From: Paraburkholderia guartelaensis
GTDB taxonomy: Bacteria > Pseudomonadota > Gammaproteobacteria > Burkholderiales > Burkholderiaceae
Assembly: GCF_004353905.1 (NCBI RefSeq)
Contig: NZ_SMOD01000009.1
Span: 124,001 to 188,000 of the forward strand
DNA: 64,000 bases
Reading direction: 5' to 3'
This document shows, piece after piece, positions 33,548 through 41,814 of this stretch. The position numbers and the translations under genes were made by a program. Below the pieces are notes generated by a model, which worked only from the letters and a program-made list of their open reading frames with translations, was not told where the DNA came from and did no database searches. Positions within the stretch are counted from its first letter, which is position 1; the number at the start of each line of letters is the position of its first letter.

Positions 33548-34744
33548 TTACTGGAGGAGCTTCAGGATCTGCTGCGGCTGCGAGTTCGCTTGTGCGAGCA
33601 CCGAGATACCAGCTTGCTGCAGAACTTGTGCCTTCGACAGGTTAGCCGTTTCTTGAGCGAAGTCGGCGTCCTGGATCGACGACTGTGCGCTCGACAGGTC
33701 GGTCGACTGAGCTTGCTGCGTCGTGCCGATTGCCGTGAAGCGGTTCTGTGCTGCGCCGAGCGTAGCTTGCAGGTTGTTCAGCGTGTTCAGCGCGTTGTCG
33801 ATCGACTCCATGGCCATGCTTGCGCCGCTTGCCGTGCTGATGTTGACGTTAGCAACGTCCGTCGGTGCGTTGTACGAGCCGATCTGCGTTTCCATGGCGA
33901 CAGCAGCAGCGGCAGCCGCTGCGGAACCTGCCGAGCCGGCTGCTGCAGCCATAGCCGCCGACATGCCGCCGTCGGTAAGCGTGACCGCCGTGCCCGAGCC
34001 CTGGAAGCCGCCGCCGGTGCTGGTGGCTTCGTTCGTGGCCGTGAACAGAGCGCCGACAGCCGTCTGGCTCAGTGCCTGGTTGTTCTGGTCCGTGAACGTG
34101 AAGCCGCCGCTGCCGTCGGAAACCACATTGACGGAGGTGACGGTTGCTGCCGAGGCGGCGACCGTAGCACCAGCCGAGTTCAGGCTCAGGCCGGTGAACG
34201 TGCCGAGCGTTTGGCCAGCTTGCGGCACGCCGCTGCCGATCGAAGCAGCCGACATGTTTTGCGTCAGGCTCAGGCTGATCGTCTGGCCGACGTTCGCGCC
34301 AACCTGGAACGACACGTTACCGAGCGTGCCGTTCAGCACGTTCATGCCGTTGTACGTCGTTTGCGAAGCGATACGGTTGATTTCCGAAACTTGCTGCGAA
34401 ACTTCTTGCTGCAGTGCTGCGCGGTCGTCGTTGGTCATCGAGCCGTTAGCTGCTTGCGTAGCCAGCTGGCGGATACGCTGCAGGCTGCTCGTCAGCGACG
34501 AGAGGCCGCTCGATGCCGTTTGAACCAGCGAAACGCCATCATTCGAGTTCGACACGCCCTGCGTCAGACCGTTGATCTGGGTCTGCATGATGTTCGAAAT
34601 CGCGAGGCCTGCTGCATCGTCAGCTGCGCTGTTGATGCGCTTACCCGACGACAGGCGCGTGATCGCTTGCGACAGCGCGCTGCCCGAGCCCGTCAGGTTC
34701 TGTTGCGCGACGAGCGAGTTGATGTTGCTGTTAATTCCGAGCAT
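33548..34744 (-). CDS. fliC: Flagellin FliC
   Basis: The 398-residue filament subunit has conserved D0/D1 ends. The N-terminus MLGINSNINSLVAQQNLTGS, with SAADDAAGLAISNIMQTQ and LQRIRQLATQAANG (the TLR5-contact helix region), is intact. The C-terminus has FTAIGTTQQAQSTDLS and ends ISVLAQANSQPQQILKLLQ. The central variable part (about 150-300) is short, Ser/Thr/Ala-rich and includes an unusual poly-Ala stretch at residues 261-284. No Cys is present. The ATG at 34744 has TAGGAGAA upstream, and a sigma-28 promoter lies 91 bases before it. The Ser/Thr-rich surface region is the likely target of the adjacent glycosyltransferase. Confidence 0.97.
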   Translation of the reverse strand: MLGINSNINSLVAQQNLTGSGSALSQAITRLSSGKRINSAADDAAGLAISNIMQTQINGLTQGVSNSNDGVSLVQTASSGLSSLTSSLQRIRQLATQAANGSMTNDDRAALQQEVSQQVSEINRIASQTTYNGMNVLNGTLGNVSFQVGANVGQTISLSLTQNMSAASIGSGVPQAGQTLGTFTGLSLNSAGATVAASAATVTSVNVVSDGSGGFTFTDQNNQALSQTAVGALFTATNEATSTGGGFQGSGTAVTLTDGGMSAAMAAAAGSAGSAAAAAAAVAMETQIGSYNAPTDVANVNISTASGASMAMESIDNALNTLNNLQATLGAAQNRFTAIGTTQQAQSTDLSSAQSSIQDADFAQETANLSKAQVLQQAGISVLAQANSQPQQILKLLQ

Positions 34745-35117
34745 GGAAATTCTCCTAAGCGGGCTGGAAGCCCGTTACAAGCCACTATGGCCGCGGCGGA
34801 AGCAATCTTTCATTGCTGGCCGCCTCAGTGAAGGTTGTCGGCGTGGGTAAAAAAAACTTGAGGGGAAGCACCGACAATCGAGACCTCAATTGCGCGGTGC
34901 ATAAAAAGTCCCGTAGCGCCGCGCTTCGTGCTTCCCGATTCCCTCACGCATTTCTGCGTCTTGCAGTTTGCAAGCGTGTTTACGGCAGGTATCGCGTGTG
35001 GTTTAGTGCAGCGCCGCTGGCGGCACTTCGGTGGCTGCGCGCCCGTGCCGGCTGCAGCGCGCCGCGAGGCGGCGTATGCTCAGCGGTTCCCCGTTCGCCC
35101 TTTTTTCTGGAGGCCCC
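34745..35117. other. fliC / aldo-keto reductase divergent intergenic region
   Basis: This 373-base gap holds the fliC leader and sigma-28 promoter on the minus strand. On the plus strand it must hold the promoter of the aldo/keto reductase gene, which I cannot place. Open frames crossing it are shadows. Confidence 0.6.
34835..34861 (-). promoter_or_regulatory. Sigma-28 (FliA) promoter of fliC
   Basis: On the minus strand TCAAGTTT (34861-34854), an 11-base spacer and GCCGACAA (34842-34835) match the FliA consensus TAAAGTTT-N11-GCCGATAA with two mismatches. It lies about 91 bases before the fliC start, as expected for a class 3 flagellar gene. Confidence 0.88.
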
Positions 35118-36059
35118 ATGGAACTACGCAGGATCGGCACTTCCTCGTTGCAGGTCGCCCCGCTCATGTTCGGCGGTAACGTTTTCGGCTGGACCGCAGA
35201 CGAAGCCACCTCGTTCTCGATTCTCGACGCCTTCACCGACGCCGGCCTCAACTTCATCGACACCGCCGACGTCTACTCGGCCTGGGTGCCCGGCAACCAG
35301 GGCGGCGAATCGGAGACGATCATCGGCAAGTGGATCGCGAAGAGCGGCAAGCGCGACAAGGTGGTGATCGCAACGAAGGTCGCAAAAGATGCGCGCCGCC
35401 CGGGTCTTTCCGCCGCCAACATTGCGGCTGCCGTGGAGGATTCGCTGCGTCGTCTGCAGACCGATTACATCGACGTGTACTTCTCGCACGAGGACGACCA
35501 GAAAGTCACGTTCGAGGAAACGCTTGGTGCGTACCAGCGACTGATCGAAGCCGGCAAGGTGCGTGTGATCGGCGCCTCGAACTACACGGGCGCGCGTATC
35601 GAGGAAGCGCTCGCGGTTTCGGCGAAGTCGGGCCTGCCCGCGTACCAGATCATCCAGCCCGAATACAACCTGTACGACCGCGCTCACTACGAGGCCGATC
35701 TCGAACCGGTGGCCATGGCGCAGAAGCTTGCGGTCGTGCCCTATTACAGCCTCGCGAGTGGCTTTCTCTCGGGCAAGTACCGCTCGCGCGAGGATCTCGC
35801 GAAGAGCGCGCGCGGCTCGCGCGTCGAGAAGTATCTCGATCACCGCGGGATCCGGATTCTCGCGGCGCTCGACTATGTGGCCGAACGTCACGGCAGCACG
35901 CTTGCGGCGGTCGCGCTGGCGTGGCTGATCGCGCGCCCGAGCATTACCGCGCCGATCGCGAGCGCAACCTCGCTGGATCAGCTGGAGAGTCTTGCGGCCG
36001 CGGTGCGACTGAAGCTCGATCCGGCCGACATTCAGGCACTCAACGATGCGAGCGCCTGA
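35118..36059 (+). CDS. Aldo/keto reductase
   Basis: The 313-residue NAD(P)H-dependent oxidoreductase has the family TIM barrel and catalytic tetrad. These are Asp and Tyr in NFIDTADVYSAW, Lys in VIATKVAK and His in VYFSHEDD. The cofactor end has PYYSLASGFLSGKYR and PIASATSLDQLESL. It resembles the Tas/YajO-type branch active on aldehydes and small ketones; its physiological substrate cannot be predicted. The ATG at 35118 has TGGAGG seven bases upstream. Confidence 0.93.
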   Translation: MELRRIGTSSLQVAPLMFGGNVFGWTADEATSFSILDAFTDAGLNFIDTADVYSAWVPGNQGGESETIIGKWIAKSGKRDKVVIATKVAKDARRPGLSAANIAAAVEDSLRRLQTDYIDVYFSHEDDQKVTFEETLGAYQRLIEAGKVRVIGASNYTGARIEEALAVSAKSGLPAYQIIQPEYNLYDRAHYEADLEPVAMAQKLAVVPYYSLASGFLSGKYRSREDLAKSARGSRVEKYLDHRGIRILAALDYVAERHGSTLAAVALAWLIARPSITAPIASATSLDQLESLAAAVRLKLDPADIQALNDASA

Positions 36060-36102
36060 CGGGCACGAAAAAGGGATTAATCCAGGTGTCCTAATCGACA
36101 GG

Positions 36103-36135
36103 ACTTGCGCGGCGACGGCGGCACGCCGCGCAAGT
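36103..36135. repeat. Perfect 12-base inverted repeat after the aldo/keto reductase gene
   Basis: ACTTGCGCGGCG (36103-36114) and CGCCGCGCAAGT (36124-36135) are exact inverted repeats with a 9-base GC-rich loop, 44 bases after the reductase stop. No T-run follows. It is most likely a terminator or transcript-end hairpin, but a protein-binding palindrome is possible. Confidence 0.5.
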
Positions 36136-36447
36136 CACTGAGTAGACTCAAGAAACCCCTGGTCAGGCAGTTCTTTTCCTGATATCATTGGGAGTGAATT
36201 GAGATCTTTGCCTGTTTTGTTGCCGTGTTCGTTACTGTTGGCGGCCGCAAACCGGCGGTCAGGTGTGTTGCAGCAAGGTCGACCTGATCGCGTTCCGCTG
36301 TGAACCCCCTACTTCTCTTTTCCGGCCTCCGTGGCCGCCTTGCCTCTCGTTTAGCCCCAGCGTGGCGAACGACCGGAGGGCCGGCGCGTGAGCGGCTTTG
36401 ACGCTCGCGCCTTTGAACCGTATTAAGCGATTTGAGTTAGGAAATAC
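36136..36447 (+). other. rpsU upstream region
   Basis: About 310 bases without a supported gene. It holds the rpsU promoter near its 3' end. Earlier T-rich stretches near 36180-36240 may carry further promoters, but no convincing pair of boxes or leader structure is evident. Confidence 0.5.
36398..36426 (+). promoter_or_regulatory. Sigma-70 promoter of rpsU
   Basis: TTGACG (36398-36403) and TATTAA (36421-36426) are separated by exactly 17 bases. Transcription would start near 36433, leaving a leader of about 15 bases that still includes the TAGGA ribosome-binding site. Confidence 0.65.
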
Positions 36448-36660
36448 ATGACGACGATTCTTCTGAAGGAAAACGAGCCGTTCGAAGTGGCGATTCGCCG
36501 CTTCCGCCGTGCAATCGAAAAGAACGGCCTGATCGCCGAGCTGCGTGAGCGTCAAGCTTACGAAAAGCCGACGGCAGTTCGCAAGCGCAAGAAGGCAGCT
36601 GCTGTGAAGCGCCTGCACAAGCGCCTGCGCAGCCAGATGCTGCCGAAGAAGCTTCACTAA
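36448..36660 (+). CDS. rpsU: 30S ribosomal protein S21
   Basis: The 70-residue basic protein begins [19 protein letters not shown] and ends [12 protein letters not shown], typical of betaproteobacterial S21. S21 binds the 30S platform near the 3' end of 16S rRNA and is needed for initiation. The ATG at 36448 has AGGA about six bases upstream. Here it stands alone, without the dnaG-rpoD neighbours seen in enterics, and has its own promoter and terminator. Confidence 0.97.
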   Translation: MTTILLKENEPFEVAIRRFRRAIEKNGLIAELRERQAYEKPTAVRKRKKAAAVKRLHKRLRSQMLPKKLH

Positions 36661-36688
36661 GCTTTTTCGCTTTTCGGTGTTCCGCCAG

Positions 36689-36733
36689 ACGGCGGCGCAT
36701 GCTTCGCAAGAAGCTGCGCCGCCGTTTGCGTTT
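36689..36733 (+). terminator. Intrinsic terminator after rpsU
   Basis: ACGGCGGCGCA (36689-36699) pairs with TGCGCCGCCGT (36715-36725), followed by TTGCGTTTG. The loop contains a second small hairpin (GCTTCGCAAGAAGC). Confidence 0.75.
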
Positions 36734-36778
36734 GTGGGTAGAACCCGCGCGCCAAAGCGTGGCGCGCGCCGGCCGATA

Positions 36779-37237
36779 TCAGGCGGCGTCCTTCAGTTGT
36801 TCGGGTGACAAGCCGAATTGCGCGGCAATCGAGCGAAGGCGGTCGCGCCATTCCCATACGCCGAACACGTCGTGCACGTTCTGCAGGCAACTCAGCAGAT
36901 TGATCGTAGCGGGGTCGTAAATATTGATATGGGCGCGCAGCAGCGCCTTTTTCAGCGCGGCCACACCTACATCCATATAGAGCGGGACGTCGCTCGTCTC
37001 ACGGCCGATGTAGCGCACGGGTATGCCTTCCATCGCGCTCATATAGTCGCGTGGCCGGATGAAGCTGCCGACCGGGCAGCCGCCGTAGCAGTGGGCGCTG
37101 CCGGAGCCGCCGCCGCAGCCACCGCCCCGGTAGGCGCCGCCGCCGTGTGGAAGAAGTGCCGCGCGCCCCTGGCCAAAGAGATGGGCCACCGCGCGGTCGA
37201 AGATCTCCTGATGACTCAGGAAGTGGACGTTTTTCAT
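36779..37237 (-). CDS. Cys/Gly-rich conserved hypothetical protein
   Basis: The 152-residue protein starts MKNVHFLSHQEIFDRAVAHL. A Gly-rich stretch with three cysteines (GGGCGGGSGSAHCYGGC) follows, then PVGSFIRPRDYMSAMEGIPV. It ends with LLSCLQNVHDVFGVWEW and RDRLRSIAAQFGLS. I recall a scattered family of unknown function with CAVGHLIPD, MEG and LQ-HD patterns in the same order, and this looks like a divergent member with a Gly/Cys insertion. The cysteines could bind metal. The ATG at 37237 has AGGGGG upstream. No signal peptide is seen. Function unknown. Confidence 0.7.
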   Translation of the reverse strand: MKNVHFLSHQEIFDRAVAHLFGQGRAALLPHGGGAYRGGGCGGGSGSAHCYGGCPVGSFIRPRDYMSAMEGIPVRYIGRETSDVPLYMDVGVAALKKALLRAHINIYDPATINLLSCLQNVHDVFGVWEWRDRLRSIAAQFGLSPEQLKDAA

Positions 37238-37531
37238 TTCAACCCCCTGTTGCCCAGCTGCCGGGCACAGGTTAATTCCCTTCTAATGCGGCGCCGCCGG
37301 CCTTCCAGCCGGCATTCCCACCCGTTCCCCTGACACGCCTGCATTCACTTCCCGTTATAACGGCACGCCAGTAAAAAACCGTGGGGTGGCGCACCGTAGC
37401 GATGAAAAATTGCCGCGGCCGGCGCCGGGTGCGATCGCTCTGGCGTATTGCAAAGTCCGGCCGGAAAAGGGTTTGCGAACTGCGTCCCACCCCGCTCGGG
37501 ACTTTCCCGAGTCGCGCGCGTTACGCTGCGC

Positions 37532-38128
37532 TCAGGCGCGGCGCTTCTTCTTGCCGAGCGCAGCACAAGCCTTGCGGCACATGCAGTCGCGCTCATGGTC
37601 GTTGACCATGCCCACAGCCTGCATGAACGCGTAACAGATCGTCGTGCCGACGAATTTGCAGCCGTATTTTTTGAGCGCCTTGCTAAGGGCGTCCGAGACC
37701 TCGGTGGAGGCCGGTGCGTCGCGATACGAGGCAAGGTCGTTCTGGATGGGCGTGTCGTCCACGAACGACCAGACGAACTTCGCGAGCGAGCCGTGCTCGG
37801 CCTGGATCTGCTGCACGGCGCGGGCGTTGGCGATGGCAGCCTCGATCTTGGCCCGGTTGCGCACGATCGAGGCGTCCTGCATGAGGGTTTCGACGTGCTT
37901 GGGCGTAAAGCGCGCAACCTTCGCGATGTCGAAGTTGGCGAAGGCGCGGCGATATCCTTCGCGTTTGTTGAGTATCGTGGACCACGAGAGTCCCGCCTGT
38001 GCGCCTTCGAGCACGATCATTTCGAACAGATGCTGGTCGTCCCGCGACGGCACGCCCCACTCCTCGTCGTGGTATTGCACATACTGCGGCGACGCGCCGG
38101 CCGATACCCAGTTGCAGCGATGTGTCAC
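37532..38128 (-). CDS. tag: DNA-3-methyladenine glycosylase I
   Basis: Tag excises 3-methyladenine from alkylated DNA. The 198-residue protein (E. coli 187) has HhH-superfamily architecture and the Tag zinc-site ligands: Cys5 in HRCNWV, His20 in YHDEEWG, and the C-terminal His and Cys in NDHERDCMC. The conserved LFEMIVLEGAQAGLSWSTIL and FVGTTICYAFMQAVGMVNDH segments are intact. I chose the GTG at 38128 (MTHRCNWV) with GGAG eight bases upstream. The open frame extends to 38167 without conservation. Confidence 0.96.
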   Translation of the reverse strand: MTHRCNWVSAGASPQYVQYHDEEWGVPSRDDQHLFEMIVLEGAQAGLSWSTILNKREGYRRAFANFDIAKVARFTPKHVETLMQDASIVRNRAKIEAAIANARAVQQIQAEHGSLAKFVWSFVDDTPIQNDLASYRDAPASTEVSDALSKALKKYGCKFVGTTICYAFMQAVGMVNDHERDCMCRKACAALGKKKRRA

Positions 38129-38307
38129 GGTAAGTTCTCCTTGCGAGACGTCGTTCGAGCCACGCAAGCATAGCGGATCGGTACCGCGCCGCCACCCTGG
38201 CCGGATGGCCGATTGTGCGAACCCGGGGAAGCCGTTAGTCTCTGCGGCACGACAAAACTTTTGGCTTTCGAACCGGACTCACAGGCGCGCGAGGCGCGGC
38301 GGACATC

Positions 38308-39204
38308 ATGCAGAAATACAGCTGGTTGATTGGCGTGGACGGCGGCGGCACGGGTACGCGCATCGCGCTTGGCGACACGAACGGCGTCGAACTCGCGCGT
38401 GCATCTGCAGGGCCGTCTGGGCTCGGGCTCGGCATCGAACGGGCCTGGCAATCGATCGAGGAAGGCTGCCGCGCGGCGTTTGCACAGGCGGGGCTCGCGT
38501 TCGACTGGTCGCAATGCGTGCTGGGCTGTGGGCTCGCGGGCGTGAACAACCCCGACTGGCTGGCGCCGTTTCTCACGGCCGCGCCCCCGGTGGCCGGCCT
38601 CGCGGTGGAAAGCGACGCCTACACGACGCTGCTGGGCGCGCACGGCGGCGCGCCGGGCGTGGTGGTCGCCCTTGGCACGGGCAGCATCGCCGCGGTGCTC
38701 GGTGAGGACGGCCAGTGTCGCATTGCGGGCGGTTTCGGCTTTCCCTCGGGGGACGAAGCGAGTGGCGCGTGGTTCGGCCTGCGCGCGATCGTCTGGGCGC
38801 AGCAGGCGCTCGATGCTCGCGTGCCCATGGACGATTTCGCACGGGCCCTGCTCGCACACGCGCGGGCCATCGATCGCGACAGTCTCATCGTGTGGCAGTG
38901 CGCGGCCAACCAGACGGCTTACGCCAGCCTCGCGCCGGTCGTCCTCGCGCATCGCGAACATCCGTTCGTCGCCAGGCTGCTCGCCGAGGCCGGCGTGGAA
39001 ATTGCGAAACTCATCACTGCGCTCGATCCTTCGGGCACGCTGCCGGCGGCGCTCTCGGGTGGCCTCGGGCAGCCGCTGCGCGAATGGGTGCCGCAAGCAG
39101 TGCGTGATCGCTTGCGCGCGCCGATCGCCGATTCCACGACTGGTGCGCTTCGGCTCGCGCAAATGGAAGCCAAACGGCTGGCACACGCCGCTTCGGGCAA
39201 CTGA
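38308..39204 (+). CDS. BadF/BadG/BcrA/BcrD ATPase family protein, probable N-acetylglucosamine kinase
   Basis: The 298-residue protein has the actin-like ATPase fold. It has PHOSPHATE1 IGVDGGGTGTRIALGD, PHOSPHATE2 VVALGTGSIAAV, GGFGFPSGDEASGAWFGLRA and an adenosine motif near SGGLGQPL. This pattern is typical of bacterial N-acetylglucosamine and glucosamine kinases of the BadF-like family. No amino-sugar operon is adjacent, so the substrate is an inference from family. Confidence 0.85.
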   Translation: MQKYSWLIGVDGGGTGTRIALGDTNGVELARASAGPSGLGLGIERAWQSIEEGCRAAFAQAGLAFDWSQCVLGCGLAGVNNPDWLAPFLTAAPPVAGLAVESDAYTTLLGAHGGAPGVVVALGTGSIAAVLGEDGQCRIAGGFGFPSGDEASGAWFGLRAIVWAQQALDARVPMDDFARALLAHARAIDRDSLIVWQCAANQTAYASLAPVVLAHREHPFVARLLAEAGVEIAKLITALDPSGTLPAALSGGLGQPLREWVPQAVRDRLRAPIADSTTGALRLAQMEAKRLAHAASGN

Positions 39205-39296
39205 GTGGCGGACAGCAAGGGGCAGGAACGTAGGTCAGGGCATGGCCTTGCTGCAGATGCTACGATTCAACGTTTCCCGCTAGCTGCCTGATCACC

Positions 39297-40118
39297 ATGT
39301 ACAAGGTCATTGCAACCGATCTCGACGGAACCCTGCTCAATAGCGACCATCAGGTCGATCCGTTCACGGTTGCTACCCTGGGCGCCCTCGATGCGCAGGG
39401 CCTGCCGTTCGTGATCGCGACCGGCCGCCATTATTGCGATGTGGCTGGCATTCGCGACGTGCTCGGCATCCGGCCGTATCTCATCACCGCGAACGGCGCG
39501 CGCGTGCATGCGCCCGACGACACGCTCATCCACGCGAGCAATCTGAGCGCGCCGATGGTCGAGCGTCTAGTCGCTGCCGATACCGTGGGCGAGCACGGCC
39601 GCGTGATCGTGAGCATCTATACCGACGACGCCTGGCTCATCGACCGCGATGCGCCCGAACTGCTCGCGTATCACCAGGACTCGGGTTTCGAGTATCGCGT
39701 GGCGGATCTGCGCGACTACGCAAGCGCGGGCATTGCGAAGGCGCTCTACATTGGCGATCCGGCAGATCTTGCGCACGTTGCGCAGAATCTCGCGCGCGAG
39801 TTTGGCGACGCGCTCTATGTCACCTACTCCCTGCCCGATTGCCTCGAAGTGATGGTGGCAGGCGTTTCGAAGGGCCGCGCGCTGCGCGTCGTGCTCGATC
39901 GGCTCGGCGTGGACGCCGCAGGTTGCGTCGCGTTCGGCGACAACATGAACGATATCGATCTGCTCGAAACGGCGGGTCATCCGTTCATGATGAACAACGC
40001 CAATCCCGATCTCATCAAGCGGCTGCCCCGGGTGCCGCGCATTGGCAACAACTTCGAAGCCGGCGTCGCGCATCATCTTCGCAAGCTCTTCGCACTCAAC
40101 GACGAACTCGCGTCGTAG
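39297..40118 (+). CDS. Cof-type HAD-superfamily phosphatase
   Basis: The 273-residue protein has HAD motif I ATDLDGTLLNSD with nucleophile Asp8, motif II IATGR, motif III Lys in GVSKGRAL and motif IV FGDNMNDIDLLE. The cap belongs to the Cof/C2B type. Relatives such as YbhA and YidA dephosphorylate sugar phosphates and pyridoxal phosphate. It follows the kinase-like gene by 92 bases on the same strand, so the two might act on one phosphosugar, but this is speculative. Confidence 0.92.
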   Translation: MYKVIATDLDGTLLNSDHQVDPFTVATLGALDAQGLPFVIATGRHYCDVAGIRDVLGIRPYLITANGARVHAPDDTLIHASNLSAPMVERLVAADTVGEHGRVIVSIYTDDAWLIDRDAPELLAYHQDSGFEYRVADLRDYASAGIAKALYIGDPADLAHVAQNLAREFGDALYVTYSLPDCLEVMVAGVSKGRALRVVLDRLGVDAAGCVAFGDNMNDIDLLETAGHPFMMNNANPDLIKRLPRVPRIGNNFEAGVAHHLRKLFALNDELAS

Positions 40119-40188
40119 TTCACGCGGGCGCTCTCGCTAGCGCCGTCGCCGCTGTTGCGATTCCATCCGGATAGTTACGGCGCGAAGG

Positions 40189-40905
40189 CTACTGCGCGGC
40201 GGGCAGTTGCGCGCACGGGCAGTCGTCCGCGCGCCCGTCCAGCTCTTCGTGCTCGTGCGAAAAACGTGCGCGCGCGGCGCCGTCGCTCCAGTCGATGCGC
40301 ACCACGTAGATGCTGTCAAAGTCCGCGCTCTCCCAGCGCGGCACATCGTTCGCGCTGCCGCCGTGCGCGGCGACGACACGGCGCACGAGCGTCTCGATTT
40401 CCCGATGTTCCCACGCCACGAGCACGGTGCGGCCGCGCCACTGCGGATCGACGAGCGCGGTTTGCAGCGCATCGATCTTCGAATAGCCATACGGCGTCTG
40501 GATCGGCATGCCGAACTGGATCGCGGTCGGCTCGATCGTCGCGAGCGGGCGCACGTAATAGTAGGAACGCCCGTTGTCTTCCTTTTGCTCGCCGGGGTCG
40601 GGCGCGTAGATAGCATCGGGCTTGCCATACTTGGCCGCGATCACGGCCGGCAACGCGAGCGCGCGGTTCAGCCCCTTGCAGTTGAGCTGGCCGAATCCCT
40701 CTGGCGGCTTTTCGCCATGCCTCACGAAGATGAGGGTTTCGACGTCGCGCGCGGCTGGCGCGCTGTTCGCATTCGTCTGCGCTGTCTCGCCGGCGCTAGC
40801 GGGTCCGTTGGCGTGCGGCAGCGGCGCACAGGCGCATACCAGTGCGCTCAGCGCTGCGGCGAGCGTCGGGGCGATCCGGAGTGGCCGGGGGCGTGAGCAG
40901 TTCAT
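40189..40905 (-). CDS. Histidine phosphatase superfamily lipoprotein
   Basis: The 238-residue protein begins with a lipoprotein signal (APTLAAALSALVCACAPL; lipobox VCAC). The mature domain has a histidine-phosphatase RHG-like start LIFVRHGEKPPEG. A later WEHREIETLV motif carries a likely second catalytic His. The region between contains GRSYYYVRPLATIEPTAIQFG. It is expected at the outer membrane, periplasm-facing, with unknown substrate. The ATG at 40905 is chosen because the signal peptide starts there. The extension to 41016 overlaps the aqpZ remnant and has no homology. Confidence 0.82.
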   Translation of the reverse strand: MNCSRPRPLRIAPTLAAALSALVCACAPLPHANGPASAGETAQTNANSAPAARDVETLIFVRHGEKPPEGFGQLNCKGLNRALALPAVIAAKYGKPDAIYAPDPGEQKEDNGRSYYYVRPLATIEPTAIQFGMPIQTPYGYSKIDALQTALVDPQWRGRTVLVAWEHREIETLVRRVVAAHGGSANDVPRWESADFDSIYVVRIDWSDGAARARFSHEHEELDGRADDCPCAQLPAAQ

Positions 40906-41032
40906 GCTGGGCGTGTTGCTCCAGGTCGCAAGGCTATGGGAAGGTCGCCCGATTCTAGCAGCGCGGCCACCATGGGCCCGGCCAGCAGCGCACCCGAAGC
41001 CCCCTGGCGCCGGCAAGACGAACGGGCGTCGG

Positions 41033-41176
41033 CGCGAGCGACACGCCTATGAACCCGATGCCGAGTCCGTGAACCGGACCGGCGAAGTTGGCTGCGAGCA
41101 GGGCGCCGCCGCAGCAGTCCAGAACGAGCCCGAAAGTGCCGATCAGTTCGGCAATGAGTCGCCTGGATAAGTGCAT
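41033..41176 (-). pseudogene. aqpZ: Truncated aquaporin Z gene remnant
   Basis: On the minus strand an open frame from the ATG at 41176 reads MHLSRRLIAELIGTF, a few residues, then GGALLAANFAGPVHGLGIGF. This is recognisably the first helix and start of the second helix of AqpZ, whose consensus I recall as [30 protein letters not shown]. Similarity stops after about 48 residues (GVSLA) and an unrelated sequence follows. The two NPA boxes and four remaining helices are missing. The gene seems to have lost most of its length by deletion, ending near the phosphatase lipoprotein gene. The remaining piece cannot form a channel. Confidence 0.7.
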
Positions 41177-41462
41177 TGCGTGACACTTCGAAAAGTCGAT
41201 TTTGAAGGGCCCGCGTAAAGCACCGGCACCGGGAAATGCCTGATTCGAGGCAGTCGTACTTTCCGGTGCTGTCAAGGATTGTCAATTCTGACGTAATTGA
41301 TCGAATTATTGCGATCGATGTGCGCGCAATTGCGCCGAAGGCGACCGGTCGTTAATTTGCGAAATAGCGAGATAAAGCAGTATTAATAGCGATTGCGAAT
41401 TCCGTTATTTGCGTCTAATCTCCGATCGAGCCGGTTTCATGAGCAATGAAGGGGGAATAGAA
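41177..41462 (+). other. AT-rich region upstream of the H-NS gene
   Basis: The stretch from about 41280 to 41430 is markedly AT-richer than its surroundings, with AATTGATCGAATTATTG, GTTAATTTGCG and CAGTATTAATAGCG. This suits an H-NS promoter subject to self-binding. I cannot fix promoter boxes with confidence. Confidence 0.45.
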
Positions 41463-41759
41463 ATGTCGCAATATTCAGAACTCAAGGCGCAGATCGCAAA
41501 ACTCCAGGCTCAGGCCGAAGAGGCGCGGCGCACGGAGATCGCGGACGTCATCGCCACGATCCGGGAGAAGATTGCCGAGTACGGCCTTTCCGCCCAGGAC
41601 CTTGGGTTTGCGGAGGCTGCACGCCGCGGGCGTCCGCCGAAAAAGGCGCCGCTGCCCGCGCGCTATCAGGACCCCAAGTCCGGTGCGACCTGGAGCGGGC
41701 GCGGCAAGCCGCCCAAGTGGATCGCTGGCAAAAACCGCGAACGCTACCTGATCGCCTGA
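41463..41759 (+). CDS. H-NS family nucleoid-associated protein
   Basis: The 98-residue protein has an N-terminal oligomerisation helix (about 1-45, SELKAQIAKLQAQAEEARRT). A linker (RRGRPPKKAPLPARYQDP) leads to the C-terminal DNA-binding domain with TWSGRGKPPKWI. This holds the GRG.PP AT-hook-like core of H-NS. Burkholderiales encode many short H-NS paralogues of this size, which silence AT-rich genes. The ATG at 41463 has AGGGGG about seven bases upstream. The frame to 41409 is not conserved. Confidence 0.92.
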   Translation: MSQYSELKAQIAKLQAQAEEARRTEIADVIATIREKIAEYGLSAQDLGFAEAARRGRPPKKAPLPARYQDPKSGATWSGRGKPPKWIAGKNRERYLIA

Positions 41760-41814
41760 CTCATGCAGCCAGAGAACAGCCCGGCCGCCATACCGCCGCA
41801 ACCGCAAATGCAAT

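Noticed and set aside
40906..41016. Longer start for the phosphatase lipoprotein
   Set aside because: The extra residues precede the signal peptide and overlap the aquaporin remnant; the ATG at 40905 fits the lipoprotein signal.
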